Source: Cryoendolithus antarcticus (taxonomy: Eukaryota; Ascomycota; Dothideomycetes; Cladosporiales; Cladosporiaceae). Taken from it: a stretch of 64,000 nt of DNA. The DNA is taken from contig NAJO01000033.1 in the NCBI GenBank assembly GCA_002077065.1, positions 434,001 to 498,000 of the forward strand, written 5' to 3'. Position 1 is the first letter of the stretch; every line of letters begins with the position of its first letter. The translations under genes were made by a program, and so were the position numbers. Below are positions 44,263 through 54,502 of the stretch, one piece after another. The notes beneath the pieces are model-generated. The model was not told the DNA's origin and did no database searches. It worked only from the letters and a program-made list of their open reading frames with translations.

Positions 44263-46839
44263 ATGGATGGCAGACGCATTCCACCACAGAACGCGAGGAC
44301 ATTACCACCAACGCTCTCGCGCGCGGTCGGGACAGCAGTCACCGCGACTGATGGCATGCGACCTCTCTCTGACATACGCGAGATCACGGAGCCAAGTCTG
44401 ATAGACATGGTGAGCCATGTCAAGCGCCGGTCGCAACCTGAAAGCTCGAAGCACGTGCGGAGTAAATCGAACCCGTCGCCTCTAAAACGAGAAACATCAG
44501 TCAAGAGAAAGACGTCAGTGCGGATCGCGGAGCCTACGAACGGCAAAGCACACAGACGAGAGACTTCGGTCGATCCGCCATCATCCTCATACTCCAGCAC
44601 ACCCCCAGCACCGAGTTGTTACGCCATTCCTCTTTCCAGCGTCCCAAGAAGATCGTCATCCCAAGCGCACACGTCAAGTGGCGCAGGAGGTCATGACCGG
44701 AAGGCATCAACGGGAAGTGGGCGGTCGGGCAAGAGGGATGTCAAAGCTGTGTCACAGGTAGCACACTTCACAGGTCGAGGGATTCCTGCTATTGTACCGG
44801 CACACGGCATCAGTCATTCGCCCGTAAAGCATGCTGGCCTACGACATGATCCAATCACATCTGACAGCGTTCAAAGGCCACCATCCAAGACTCTAGTGCG
44901 GGATCCAAAGCCAGCGGAAATCGTTGACTTCCCCACCTTCCGGCATCCAAGACTGAAAGTAGACCTGCAAGTGTCCGCGCCACTGTGCGTTGGAGGTGGC
45001 ACTATCGAAGGGCACGTCACCGTCGTGGTGGACGACAAGGAGCGTGTGAAGAGTCGCAGGACCCTGGGTATTGCTGCCCTTTCGGTCGACCTGCTTGGCT
45101 TCGAAGAAATTGACGGAGGACGTCGAGCGACGTTCATGGCGCTTGGCACGGAGCTGCTTGACCGGGAGCATCGTCCACCAAGCAGCATGGTCGAGCCGGA
45201 CAATCCGCTATCACCTGAAGAGCGATGGTGGACGCTCAAGCCATGCGTCTCATCTGTCCCGTTCATGGTCAATCTTCCGCTTGACACTGGACCGCCACCG
45301 TTTCAGTCAAAACATGCCAAAATAAGATTTATACTGAGCGCAACAGCACTGATCAAGGACGCTGGTAAGCAGTACCGTGTACGATCATCGCAAGATGTCT
45401 GCGTTCTACCAACATACGATCCGGAGAAAGCTCTCATCTCGCTTCCGAGTCCGCTGACTGCGACCGATGAGTTAGTCATTTCGCACTGGAACGGTTCAGA
45501 AGTATTGGCCATGACTGCGGGCTTGCATCGACAGATCTGGGTCAGTGGAAGTAGCCTCTTTGTAGACCTACACATCGCGAATAGGACACGGAAGACGGTG
45601 AAGCGGGTTGAATTGCATCTGGAGCGGAACGTACTATGCTACAAGCACGGACCCGTGGAAACGCCAGCGAAGTCTCATAGTCAAACAAGGATTTTCGATA
45701 GTAATGATAAGCTGATACTGGCGAAGTCGAAGGAAGAGCACAGTGACCACTGGACTGGCATTTGCCCATACACGTCGACAATAAGGACGTGTAAGCTGGA
45801 AGTACCGCGAGGACACGCGACTGTGAGATGCGGAAAGTACTTCGAGGTACGGTATTTCCTGAACGTCACGGCAAGCCTATCAAATTCCAAGCTGGTCTCA
45901 GTGCAGCTGCCAGTGATTCTCATTCACATGAATTCGCTCGACGTTTTACCGAACTCTGTCGCACAGGTAGCAGCGGCTATCGAACAAAAGCGTGGTGACA
46001 AAGACCGTTTCCGATTAATGGGAGGCCAGCGACAGAGTGGCCGGCGGCGCTCCGTGTCAACGCCGCCTCGAGGCCATAACCTTGACAGGAAGCCATCTTA
46101 TACGCAAGGCCGGGCGTTTGCTGCACCTCGACAACAGAGTCTCGATCGCCAACGAGCAGCACAGGCGCAGATGCAGGACCTGCGACATCGCCTAGAAAGC
46201 TCGCCCCGGAAACACCCACCACTACCAATCAGCACCAAGGGTGTGTATCTGCAGAAACTTGGCAGTTCAATCTCATTCGGCGCCCTTTCGACCGGCGACA
46301 AGAGCTCAACAAGTGGTAGCATGTTCGGCAGCATACGCTACCACACACCTCCACGTAGGCGCCAAGGGTGGCAAATCGGACCTGCGATCGATGCTGAAGC
46401 TGGCGGCTTGCGTGAACGATTACGACGCCTGCACAGCGCCAACTCGATGCACAGCAAGAAGTCTACAGCGCATCTGAAACACGACCAGCGCCAGGCGGAG
46501 AATTTGCAGCCGCTTTCTTTGCAGCTTGGAGGCGGCATGCGTAAGTTTCACATCGCGCCACATACACTCGGTCTAGCAAGCAGTGCAGTCACACCAGCGC
46601 CACCAGATCACATATCACGAGCAGCTGCAGACGACGTCAGACCTGGCACTTCGTTCAGCTTCCAGGAGGACGAGAAGTTCCGAGTACGTCCATCGACGTC
46701 GTTGAGTTTCAGGGAGAAACTCGATCGCAGCCGTTTTGCCATGCGAAGGAAGAAAAGCAAGGTCGCCCATGGCAACGGGAAGCTCATGATTGAGAGGGTG
46801 AAGCAAAGGGATGTTGATGAGACTCCCGAGTGGATCTGA
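44263..46839 (+). CDS. fungal arrestin-like (ART-type) protein, up to 858 residues
   Basis: A single exon. The first in-frame ATG gives MDGRRIPPQNARTLPP; a later one (MRPLSDIREITEPSL) may be the true start. The first 190 residues are Ser/Arg/Lys-rich. The arrestin N-lobe begins at HPRLKVDLQVSAPLCVGGG and includes IEGHVTVVV and LSVDLLGFEEIDGG. The C-lobe follows (VSGSSLFVDLHIANRTRKTV, RVELHLERNVLC, RCGKYFEVRYFLNV, VSVQLPVILIHMNSLDVLP). The 260-residue tail is Arg/Ser/Gln-rich and disordered. Family members recruit the Rsp5/NEDD4 ligase to membrane proteins for endocytosis, usually through PPxY motifs. I saw no clear PPxY here, so ligase binding is uncertain. Confidence 0.85.
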   Translation: MDGRRIPPQNARTLPPTLSRAVGTAVTATDGMRPLSDIREITEPSLIDMVSHVKRRSQPESSKHVRSKSNPSPLKRETSVKRKTSVRIAEPTNGKAHRRETSVDPPSSSYSSTPPAPSCYAIPLSSVPRRSSSQAHTSSGAGGHDRKASTGSGRSGKRDVKAVSQVAHFTGRGIPAIVPAHGISHSPVKHAGLRHDPITSDSVQRPPSKTLVRDPKPAEIVDFPTFRHPRLKVDLQVSAPLCVGGGTIEGHVTVVVDDKERVKSRRTLGIAALSVDLLGFEEIDGGRRATFMALGTELLDREHRPPSSMVEPDNPLSPEERWWTLKPCVSSVPFMVNLPLDTGPPPFQSKHAKIRFILSATALIKDAGKQYRVRSSQDVCVLPTYDPEKALISLPSPLTATDELVISHWNGSEVLAMTAGLHRQIWVSGSSLFVDLHIANRTRKTVKRVELHLERNVLCYKHGPVETPAKSHSQTRIFDSNDKLILAKSKEEHSDHWTGICPYTSTIRTCKLEVPRGHATVRCGKYFEVRYFLNVTASLSNSKLVSVQLPVILIHMNSLDVLPNSVAQVAAAIEQKRGDKDRFRLMGGQRQSGRRRSVSTPPRGHNLDRKPSYTQGRAFAAPRQQSLDRQRAAQAQMQDLRHRLESSPRKHPPLPISTKGVYLQKLGSSISFGALSTGDKSSTSGSMFGSIRYHTPPRRRQGWQIGPAIDAEAGGLRERLRRLHSANSMHSKKSTAHLKHDQRQAENLQPLSLQLGGGMRKFHIAPHTLGLASSAVTPAPPDHISRAAADDVRPGTSFSFQEDEKFRVRPSTSLSFREKLDRSRFAMRRKKSKVAHGNGKLMIERVKQRDVDETPEWI

Positions 46840-48869
46840 TGCTTACGTGGCTGGAGGAGAGAGCGGCGATCTGTACTGAATTGACGAAGGGGCCGATGGT
46901 TGCGATTTCGATCTAACGGTCGAAGTAGAAGGTCTATCGTGCAGAAGAGCCGCGTCTTTGCGCTCGTATTCGCAAATGCGAGCGGAGAAATGATGCATTT
47001 GCATGCCATGCAAGCTTCCTGAAGTTGTCATAAGCTTGTCAATAAGGTTCTGCGCTGCCACGTTTCTCACAAGTGTCATCCCTCCATTGGGGCTTTACTC
47101 CGATTCCCAATGCACTGGTAGCGTGGAAGATCATCGTTGCTGTCAGCCGTGCATGGATTCCACTGCCTGGGCAGTCTCTTCCACAAGACCATTCGCAATC
47201 CACGTAGAGTCTTCTCGAGCTCGACTGTTTCCCTACGCGCGTAGTGTTCGCAGTAGCTTGTTTCAGAATCTGCAGCATGCTGTGGTAATTTCGCCAGAAC
47301 ACTGCAAGTCTGCAACGCGTTCGATGACGACGTCGAAGGCAGGCATGTCAGGTGATGCAGCATGGACATGTTCTAGGCTTATGCAGAGTGAGGTACCTGT
47401 CATAGTGCAGTAGCGCTACACCTGCGATCGGCAATAATCTATCCACTATCGGTAGCATGGCCTAGTGTACCACATGCAGTCGCCATGCGGTCGGATTTTT
47501 CCATTCGAGTATGGCATGCGGAGTGGTCTATCCACCGGCGTCTGACGGCCACGAGCAGACTTGTGTTAGCCTGCCTGCTATCTGCGCCAGCAATATTATG
47601 ACAACTGACGTTCATCCCTCGAGATTTCAAGATTTGTAGTGGTCTCGGTGGTGGGCTCGACTGACATCCCATGACGTGACCGTGCAGGATGCATTCTCCA
47701 TCGAGAAGGACGTGAGGTGGACTTGGCGAAGCACCGGAGCGAGGTCCAAAGTTCCTCGGTCGTTATTCCCAGTATCCTGGTAAGGACTGTGCCCGCAGCC
47801 ACACCCACCGCCGCTCGCAGGACATTGTAGGCGGCGGTACGCGGCAATACTTGTTGAGTTTGGCCGGCACTTGTATTGACTTTTCGCGTGGCAGCCCTTG
47901 ACGAGAAGCTAAGCAGAGTCTGTCCAGCAGGCGATGCCCGTACATGAGGATGCGCGCAGAGTGGCACTCCTGGGGCACACAATGGCAACGTCCAGCGACC
48001 ACAGCGTCCAGTGGCCAGAATGCAGGTGAACTGTCTACCAAGGCGCTAGGGGAGGAATGGAAGAAATATCCGAGAAGCTTTCTGTCACGCGTTTCAGGAT
48101 CGGCGGGTTCTGCAGTGGACCCGAATGAGCACACTTCACTTGTTAACGTTGCCAAGCGAAAAGTGCATTTTCGGGATTTCCCCATCATCACATTATCACT
48201 ATCCCACTTTCGATCGCCGGAGCCCAGCCCAACGTGACGGCGCATGCACGATAGATTCATTTGCAATTTAGATCTCGCGGCCATGCTCGGTTCGTGCTAA
48301 TGGCCCGGCGCGTCGAGCAAGCCACAGCACCCGACATCGTGTGGCATACCTTCCTGAAACGCGGCTTGCGATTGCAGTACTGCAGCTTTTGCGAGAAGTG
48401 GATGCTCCCCGTGCTGAGAGGGTCTTTGTGCATGGCCACAAGACCTCGTGGCGCAGCCCGTCAAGGCCTGGCCCTATCGGCTACCGAGCTGCAGTCCCTA
48501 CCCTGCGCTTGCAGAAGCGGCAAACGCTGCGTATATGGCTTTGTTGGCGTGCGCGCGGCAGTGTTGGGCAGCCAGGTTTGCACTCTCCGACATGCAAGAC
48601 CGTTCACATCAGCAAGCTTTCTCTATTTCGCCGTGCTTTGTGGTCTCTGAGACAATTGAAAGTCTGTTCTACGCTGCGCTTTACCCGGAAATCACTTGCA
48701 ATTGCAGGACAGCGCCAGACTGCTACATTCGTGGACCCTCCGTAGGCGTTGCGACTCGTTGTAGAAGCAAGCAGGTACTTATCAAGCACGTCGCCCAGTC
48801 ACGCATGCAGAATCTTGATTGCTTCTCCCCGAAAGTCCAAGCGTCTCCCATGGAGCCTTCATCAACGTC
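46840..48869. other. gene-poor interval
   Basis: About 2 kb with competing short frames on both strands (for example 47763-48284 minus and 48261-48650 plus). None shows a domain or splice logic. The right end should contain the promoter of the next gene. Confidence 0.4.
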
Positions 48870-49983
48870 ATGTCTCGATTACCAATACTCGGAGACTTGG
48901 GCGCTGCATTGCCCACATCAGAGCCACCCCAAACGAATGCTCCGCTCGTGATCGTGTCAGAACAGGGACGCCATGATCAAGCATCACGAAGACTGGTTCG
49001 CGCACAGGCGGCGCGTGCCAGCGCAGCACAAAGTCGCATTACGCGAGCGCGAAATCGAGAAGAACGAGAGGCTCGTGATGCTTCCGGAGCATCAAATGCC
49101 TCAGCATCACCAGTGACCGACCGATCTTCGGCTTCGCAAAGCCGAAGTCCACCGATACACAGTCCGCAGTCGCCATTGTCGCACTGGCTCCACGCAACGA
49201 GCGGGATCCCCAACCAGATTCAATCTCTACAACAAGCAGGTGGTCAAATCCTGCAAGCAGTACCACGACGCGTGCTGGGCCTTGGCGAAAACCCTCTCAC
49301 TGCAGCGCTCACGGGTGGTGATCGAACATTACCACTGGCTGTCCCAAGAGGTTTCACCGATCTTGCTCAACGACTCGAAGTGTCTGCAGACTTTCTGATG
49401 CTGGTTAGTCGAACAGCCTGCTTCGATTTTGTCAGTACGGGTGTCGATGTTCGGCTTGGTCGATTGGTCTCGGATCAGGTTCAATTGATCGGCGACGTCG
49501 CTGCCATTACGGTGCCCCGGCATAACAACCTAGTGGAGAGGAATCTGACATTAGCATGCACATGTGTGGCAATTTATCAGACGGCGATCCCTAGTCAGCA
49601 GACTGGCGCAACAATTCCGACATATTCAGATGGTCTTTCCGCGGCTTGGAGTGAAGCGAGGACGATCGATCAGAGATCTTTGCGAGATCCACATGCCTTG
49701 CGAGCGTCACTTTGGTGTGTGGTCGTCATTTGCGTCACGACTCGAGGAACAGCGGAACCGAGTATATTTTACGGGTACGTGACGCGTCTCAGCCCCCATT
49801 AATTCCCCACTGACTTGCTGGTATCACAGGGTTGTCGCGGACTTACTGCGCGATCTCAACATCTCTTCGTGGGATCAACTGCGGGCAATGCTGCTGGACT
49901 TCATCTACCCTGGAACGACGCTGGACGGACCCACTAGACGCTTCTACGACGAGATAAGTCTTGCGATCGCAGGTCGACCGTAG
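48870..49983 (+). CDS. fungal transcription-factor-like protein without zinc cluster, two exons
   Basis: Model: exon 1 48870-49774 and exon 2 49830-49983, 352 residues; a 55-nt intron with donor GTACGT. The start MSRLPILGDLGAAL is chosen because the family head follows; the frame is open 51 nt further upstream. The cue VSEQGRHDQASRRLVRAQAA followed by SRITRARNREER is the basic N-terminal segment common in fungal proteins annotated as transcription-factor-like. The C-terminal helix set LLRDLNISSWDQLRAMLLDF with YPGTTLDGPTRRFYDEI closes the Fungal_trans_2-type domain. No Zn2Cys6 cluster is present. Many ascomycetes have dozens of these genes, and no target is known for this one. Confidence 0.7.
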
Positions 49984-50162
49984 CAGGACTGTCCGACAGT
50001 CTCGCATCTAAGGCGCGAGAGCCTATCATCGCTGCCGGCTTGCGCTTTGGCAGAGTCTTTGACTCCCTCTGTCGCATCGTCGCCTATATGGCCGTGCGAC
50101 TCATATACTTGCCTCCCACGACGACGCCAAGCTTCCCAGGCCAATCAAATACACTTGGCTTA

Positions 50163-51155
50163 TCAAACCGGCTTCTCGTACCCTTTCACGATCTGCCTCG
50201 ACGCATGCACGGTCCTCTTCAATGATCGAGCAACCACTTGCTCGAGTAGCGCAGCTCTAGGTGATCTGGGTTTGCTTGGTGAGGAGGTGCCATGTGCAGA
50301 TGATTCTCGCGTCCGGTTCGGAGAAGGCGTTTGGATCTTTGGGTCCTTTTCTTCACTTCTAGGTCCATCGGGATCTTGGACCGACCTTACAGTCGGGCGT
50401 TTTGTGGTATCCTCGAAGCCGACTGGATCGGTCTCTGGAGCAACACCGAGGGCGCGTAGACGATCTGTCAACGTCAGCATCACTGTATGTCTTTACGATT
50501 GAACGGTCTGGAATACCAGGACTACAGCACTGGAATTGGAATGTCGCGTGCGGAGCGTCGACAGCGTCCAACAAGGCATACTTATAGAAAGTTCGCGGGT
50601 CCTCTGGGTGCAGTGCACCTATGGAAGGAAACCTGCACGAAAAGTCAGTACACATGATACCCATATAGCCTGGCGGACCTGTTCAAGATTCTACCTCGAT
50701 CCTTTGCCCTCTTTCTCACATTTCAGCTTATCAACTTTCAGATTTTCGGATTTCCGTGCCGTCGCTCTGAATACCCGTAACTCCAAGACCTTCACTTCTT
50801 GTCCAAGCTCCTCGAACATCAGTCCATACTTCTCCCCGTCGCTTCTCGGGATGAACTCCACTATACCCTCCCATTCATGCGCAGGTCCACAGTCCCAGCT
50901 CGCGATGTGCGCTCCATCTAGGAAGAGCTTGAAGTAGAAATACTTAACGTCGCACAGGAGAGACTGAGGAGGACAGGAGTAGTGGATCTGGAAGCGCGTC
51001 AAGGGCGGAAAGGCGCAGTGGACTGACGTGACGTTTGCTGGGGCTGGTGAAGTGTTGAGTAGCGAGAAGTCGTGCTCGACGATGGGAACCTGGTCATCGT
51101 GCCAGACTAGGACGATGATGAGATCGTTGAGGATCGGCATCTTGATGGTAGGCAT
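50163..51155 (-). CDS. unrecognised three-exon protein, 292 residues
   Basis: Model: exons 51155-50695, 50632-50517 and 50464-50163; introns of 62 and 52 nt with ACTGAC and GCTGAC branches, phases consistent. The N-terminal 150 residues form a beta-rich region (LIIVLVWHDDQVPIVEHDF, VKYFYFKLFLDGAHIASWDC, GIVEFIPRSDGEKYGLMFEE, VKVLELRVFRATARK). The phrases resemble a fungal lineage-specific family with an FYFKLFLDG-HI-SW core, which I know only as uncharacterised. Exons 2-3 encode a polar tail ending in a Pro/Ser/Lys/Arg-rich segment. No signal peptide or membrane helix. Without splicing the frame would stop right after EGKGSR. Confidence 0.68.
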
Positions 51156-51740
51156 TCATGTATTGTGTAATCAGAGCCATGACTGCGCACACGAGTCTGA
51201 TTATGTGGCTACTCTGAGAGTGAAGTTGCATGAAGTCCCGTTGCAATCAGGCAGGAAAGATCGAGCATGCCGCTTTTGCACTTCTACTTTCGCGTAGTGA
51301 CAGTGAGAGGCAGCTGAACCAGACCTCTAGTCGAATGAGCTTTTGCGTAGCTTCTCACTGGCAGACCTGCGCCTCTCCAACTATTCGAAATGTGGCCCAT
51401 GCTGCTGTACACTTGGCCGCAACTCTGAAGCGCTCTATCGCCTTGTCTTTGACGTGTTCGATTTTGACGCAGAAGTACATGGACAGTGATCCGGTGTCTC
51501 TCACTGACATCATGTTGGAGTGCACTATTGCAGATGCGCGTAACGTAGCACAGGCAACTTCGAGCTTTTGGAGAAACGCGATAATGAAGGCGGTAAAGCC
51601 ATTCTCACAGTTCAAGGTAAAGAAGCTGGAGCAGTCGGCAGAAAAGTGGAGAACTTCAGTAAGCACTATTGATAACATAATTTGGCTCACTAGCAAAGGT
51701 CGTCAATGTGTCAATCGATCCGCGCAGCATCGTCCTATGA
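51156..51740. other. intergenic between the unknown gene and the RBR ligase gene
   Basis: Both strands contain open frames of about 110-200 codons, but none has a domain or credible composition. It should hold the promoter of the unknown gene and the 3' untranslated region of the RBR gene. Confidence 0.35.
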
Positions 51741-53499
51741 CTAAGGTTTGGATCCGTCACCCTCTGCCTCATAAACATCCTTGCACCGCAGGCACGCGAT
51801 CAAGAAGCATTTCTTGCATTCATAGCTGAACCCCTTGCCTACAATATCGACGGGCTTTCTCCTTCGCAACGGCTTCGCCACGTGACCTGCCTTCTTCAGT
51901 GCGTAAGGCTCGACGTGTGTCGTGCAGCGGTTGCACTCCATCAATGTCAGATCGCCATGATAGTAGCCATCAGGTTTCGGATCGAAGAGGGCGAAGTTGT
52001 GGTTACAAGACCATACTTGAGTGTGGAGACTGTCGTCAGGCTCTTCACCGAAGTTCTCTTCTGCACCTGCCCAGCGACGTGCTCCGCCAGCATCGAGGTT
52101 ACGTGTGAGTTGTGACAGGTTGCCAAGGCCGTCAGGGGAGCCTTGTGGAGCTTGTGCGTTCTCGATGGCTGTAGTGGCCTCTTGCGTGGGTGTGTGCGCG
52201 GCGTTCGCACTCGCGTTGGTAGCCGTCACTGCGCCAGCGAGAGCTATATTCGGCGCTGTAATTTCGTCTTCAGACTCATCAGATTCATCCTCGTCACCAC
52301 CCTCTTCAGAGGAATACTCGGCTTGCATCTCAGCACAATCGCCGTTGCAATCGCGAATGCTTCTCATGCAGTACCAGCAAAAGTGAGCACCGCAAATGCA
52401 TGCCATGTGTGCGCAGCCGTACATCTTCTTCAGACCATGTTTGCATCTTGGACATCGCCTGTAGCCAAATGACAGGAGCATTGCAGCCTCATGATCTTCT
52501 GCAGAATTGTCGCAGTCACCCGTATGGGCGATCTGACGACAGCGTGTGCAGATGGCAATGTGGCATGTAGGGCACGCGAAGAGCTGCTGCTTGGACTGAG
52601 CAAAATCGTGGACTGTGTCGACAAGCTTATCGATGGAGTTGGCAACTTCTCGTTGTGCGATCGCAACGACGTCTTTCGCCGCCTGAGCGACTGGATGATC
52701 GGAAGACTTGTTGTATTTCACGGCATTGGTCTCGATGAGCTTGACAGTCTCCAAGAACTGTCCAGCCTTGGTGTACCTAGCGACAAGTCAGTAACGATAG
52801 TCGTGATTCTCGAACAATGGAGTGGACGTACGTCGAAGCCTCCACTAGTCGCTGGATGGTATCAAGATCGGTTGGCATGTGGATAACATCGTTGTAGCCG
52901 TGGAGTGAGCTCTGCAGGCTGACGTCCCGGAAAAATCGTGAAGCAGGAGCTTCCCTCATCTTATCAAGAACTTGCCGGAGAATTTGTTGAAGTGACTTCG
53001 GCTTCGAGGCTCCCACATGGCTTGGCACCACGGTCTCAGGGATGAAGACCGAGCATGGCTTAGATGGGCAGTATGTCTTGACGCGTGCGATCCACTCCGC
53101 CAGCTTCATGCGATAAGCATTCACGACTTCTGGTGTCAGACGAGGCAGGATGGTGTGCAGCTGCAGCAACGTACAGCACTGAGGTGGCAACCGATCCTCA
53201 TTGTTCGCTGCTGATGTGAACATTTCGACAAGGCATTCGCTACAGTAGTCTGCTGGGCATGATCGACATGGCTTGACCATGATAGAATCGTCCGGTGTGA
53301 CCTTTACGGTGTCACAGCATACCACGCACGTTCGAGCCGTCGCCTCAGCCGGGGTACCGACCTTTCGCTCGCTATGTGGGACGACAGTGGGCATATCCTT
53401 CACTTCAGCTGGCTGCGCAGTCGCCATCGTGTCGGTAGTGGTCCTTCGCAACATATTGAAAACGCGTCGATATCCAGAAACCTCGGTGTCATCATTCAT
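51741..53499 (-). CDS. RBR ubiquitin ligase with a bromodomain inserted in the IBR domain, two exons
   Basis: Model: exon 1 53499-52832 and exon 2 52776-51741, 567 residues; a 55-nt intron (GTACGT ... ACTGAC ... GCTAG) joins AST-YTKAG in phase. RING1: C58, C61/62, C78, C81, C86, C89, C108/109. IBR zinc ligands: C144-C149, then C291-C294, C299-C302, H307 and C311, a complete C6HC set. Residues of about 165-275 between the first and second pairs form a bromodomain: GYNDVIHMPTDLDTI (the PMDL-type loop), then FLETVKLIETNAVKYN with the acetyl-lysine-reading Asn at 245. RING2: CPRC(331-334), the catalytic-type Cys344 in MYGCAHMAC, CICGAHFCWYC. More Cys pairs follow near the C-terminus (MECNRC, YECKKC, CLRCKD). 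An acidic Glu/Asp/Ser linker separates RING2 from them. By family it would move ubiquitin through Cys344; recruitment by acetylated protein is inference. Confidence 0.88.
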
Positions 53500-54502
53500 G
53501 GCTCAGAGGTCGTGATGAGGTTGTTCATAGGTTTGCAACCATGGTCACCCATAAAGATGGCATGTCGCTCGTGAATGAGAAGTGGTCAGTCAGGGAAGCT
53601 CACCAAAACGCGAAGTGGCGACCTGCAGGAGACTACCGCATTGCAAGAGCAGCAGTGAAGTGAAGGAAGGTACGATCACTTGACCTCACCTCACATCTTA
53701 CGTCGGCTAGGAAGAACCTCATGCCTCTATCGAGCTGCTCACACCGTCCTGCCCAACATATCGTGGCGCGGAACCCAGTGTTTGCAGGTCTCATCTTTGA
53801 TACCAAGCTCAATCAGTGCTGTCTGCTCTGTGGCATAGCTTGCCGGCGTCTCACTGCGACAGCCATGCCGATGGGAGCGGAGGGGTTGAGATTATTCCAT
53901 GGAGTAGAGGCAGCAGTTGATATCTGTCACGTCTTGCAGGACGCCACAACACGAGCTGTTTCAATCTTGACTTGCGGCTCGCCATATCGTAAAACAACAC
54001 CGGCTTTCATCGACAAGTGATGAATGCGGCGCGGCATCGATAACTGGCACGTTCATATGAGACAGGAGGTAGAAAACGCACAGACTACGCACAGCGCGTC
54101 GGCAATGTGCCACACTATGCCGTGTCGGGACGTAGATAAATTGGCTAGCAACATGCCAATCTATCTCACCAAATGACCGCTGCAAGTGCTATTTTCCTTG
54201 GGGCGGCTGAGGATCTGTGCCAACGCAAGTCCCTCGGTGTTGCCCAAGTCATCTCGATCGCCTCCACATCTATCGTGTACCAAACTCTTGTACGGACGTC
54301 GTCCTCTCATTAGAAACTACCCAATGCTACTGCATGAGTTCATGCATGCACTCCGCAATCCGGCGGCGTGGGTAACACGTTCCGACGAAAACCAATATCG
54401 CCGTTCGAGATAGTGGTTGCGATTGCAGCGGTCAAAGTTCTCGATGAACTAGGAGCGCGAGCGCGATCGTAAAGCAGAGCCCACACGACAAAGCTACTCG
54501 CA
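53500..54502. other. divergent promoter region, no gene seen
   Basis: It lies between the start of the RBR gene (minus) and the start of teaR (plus). Short frames only; no RNA gene or repeat recognised. Confidence 0.35.

Noticed and set aside
47763..48284. 173-codon minus-strand open frame
   Set aside because: No recognisable motif, Cys/Arg/His-rich random composition, and overlapping plus-strand frames of similar size.
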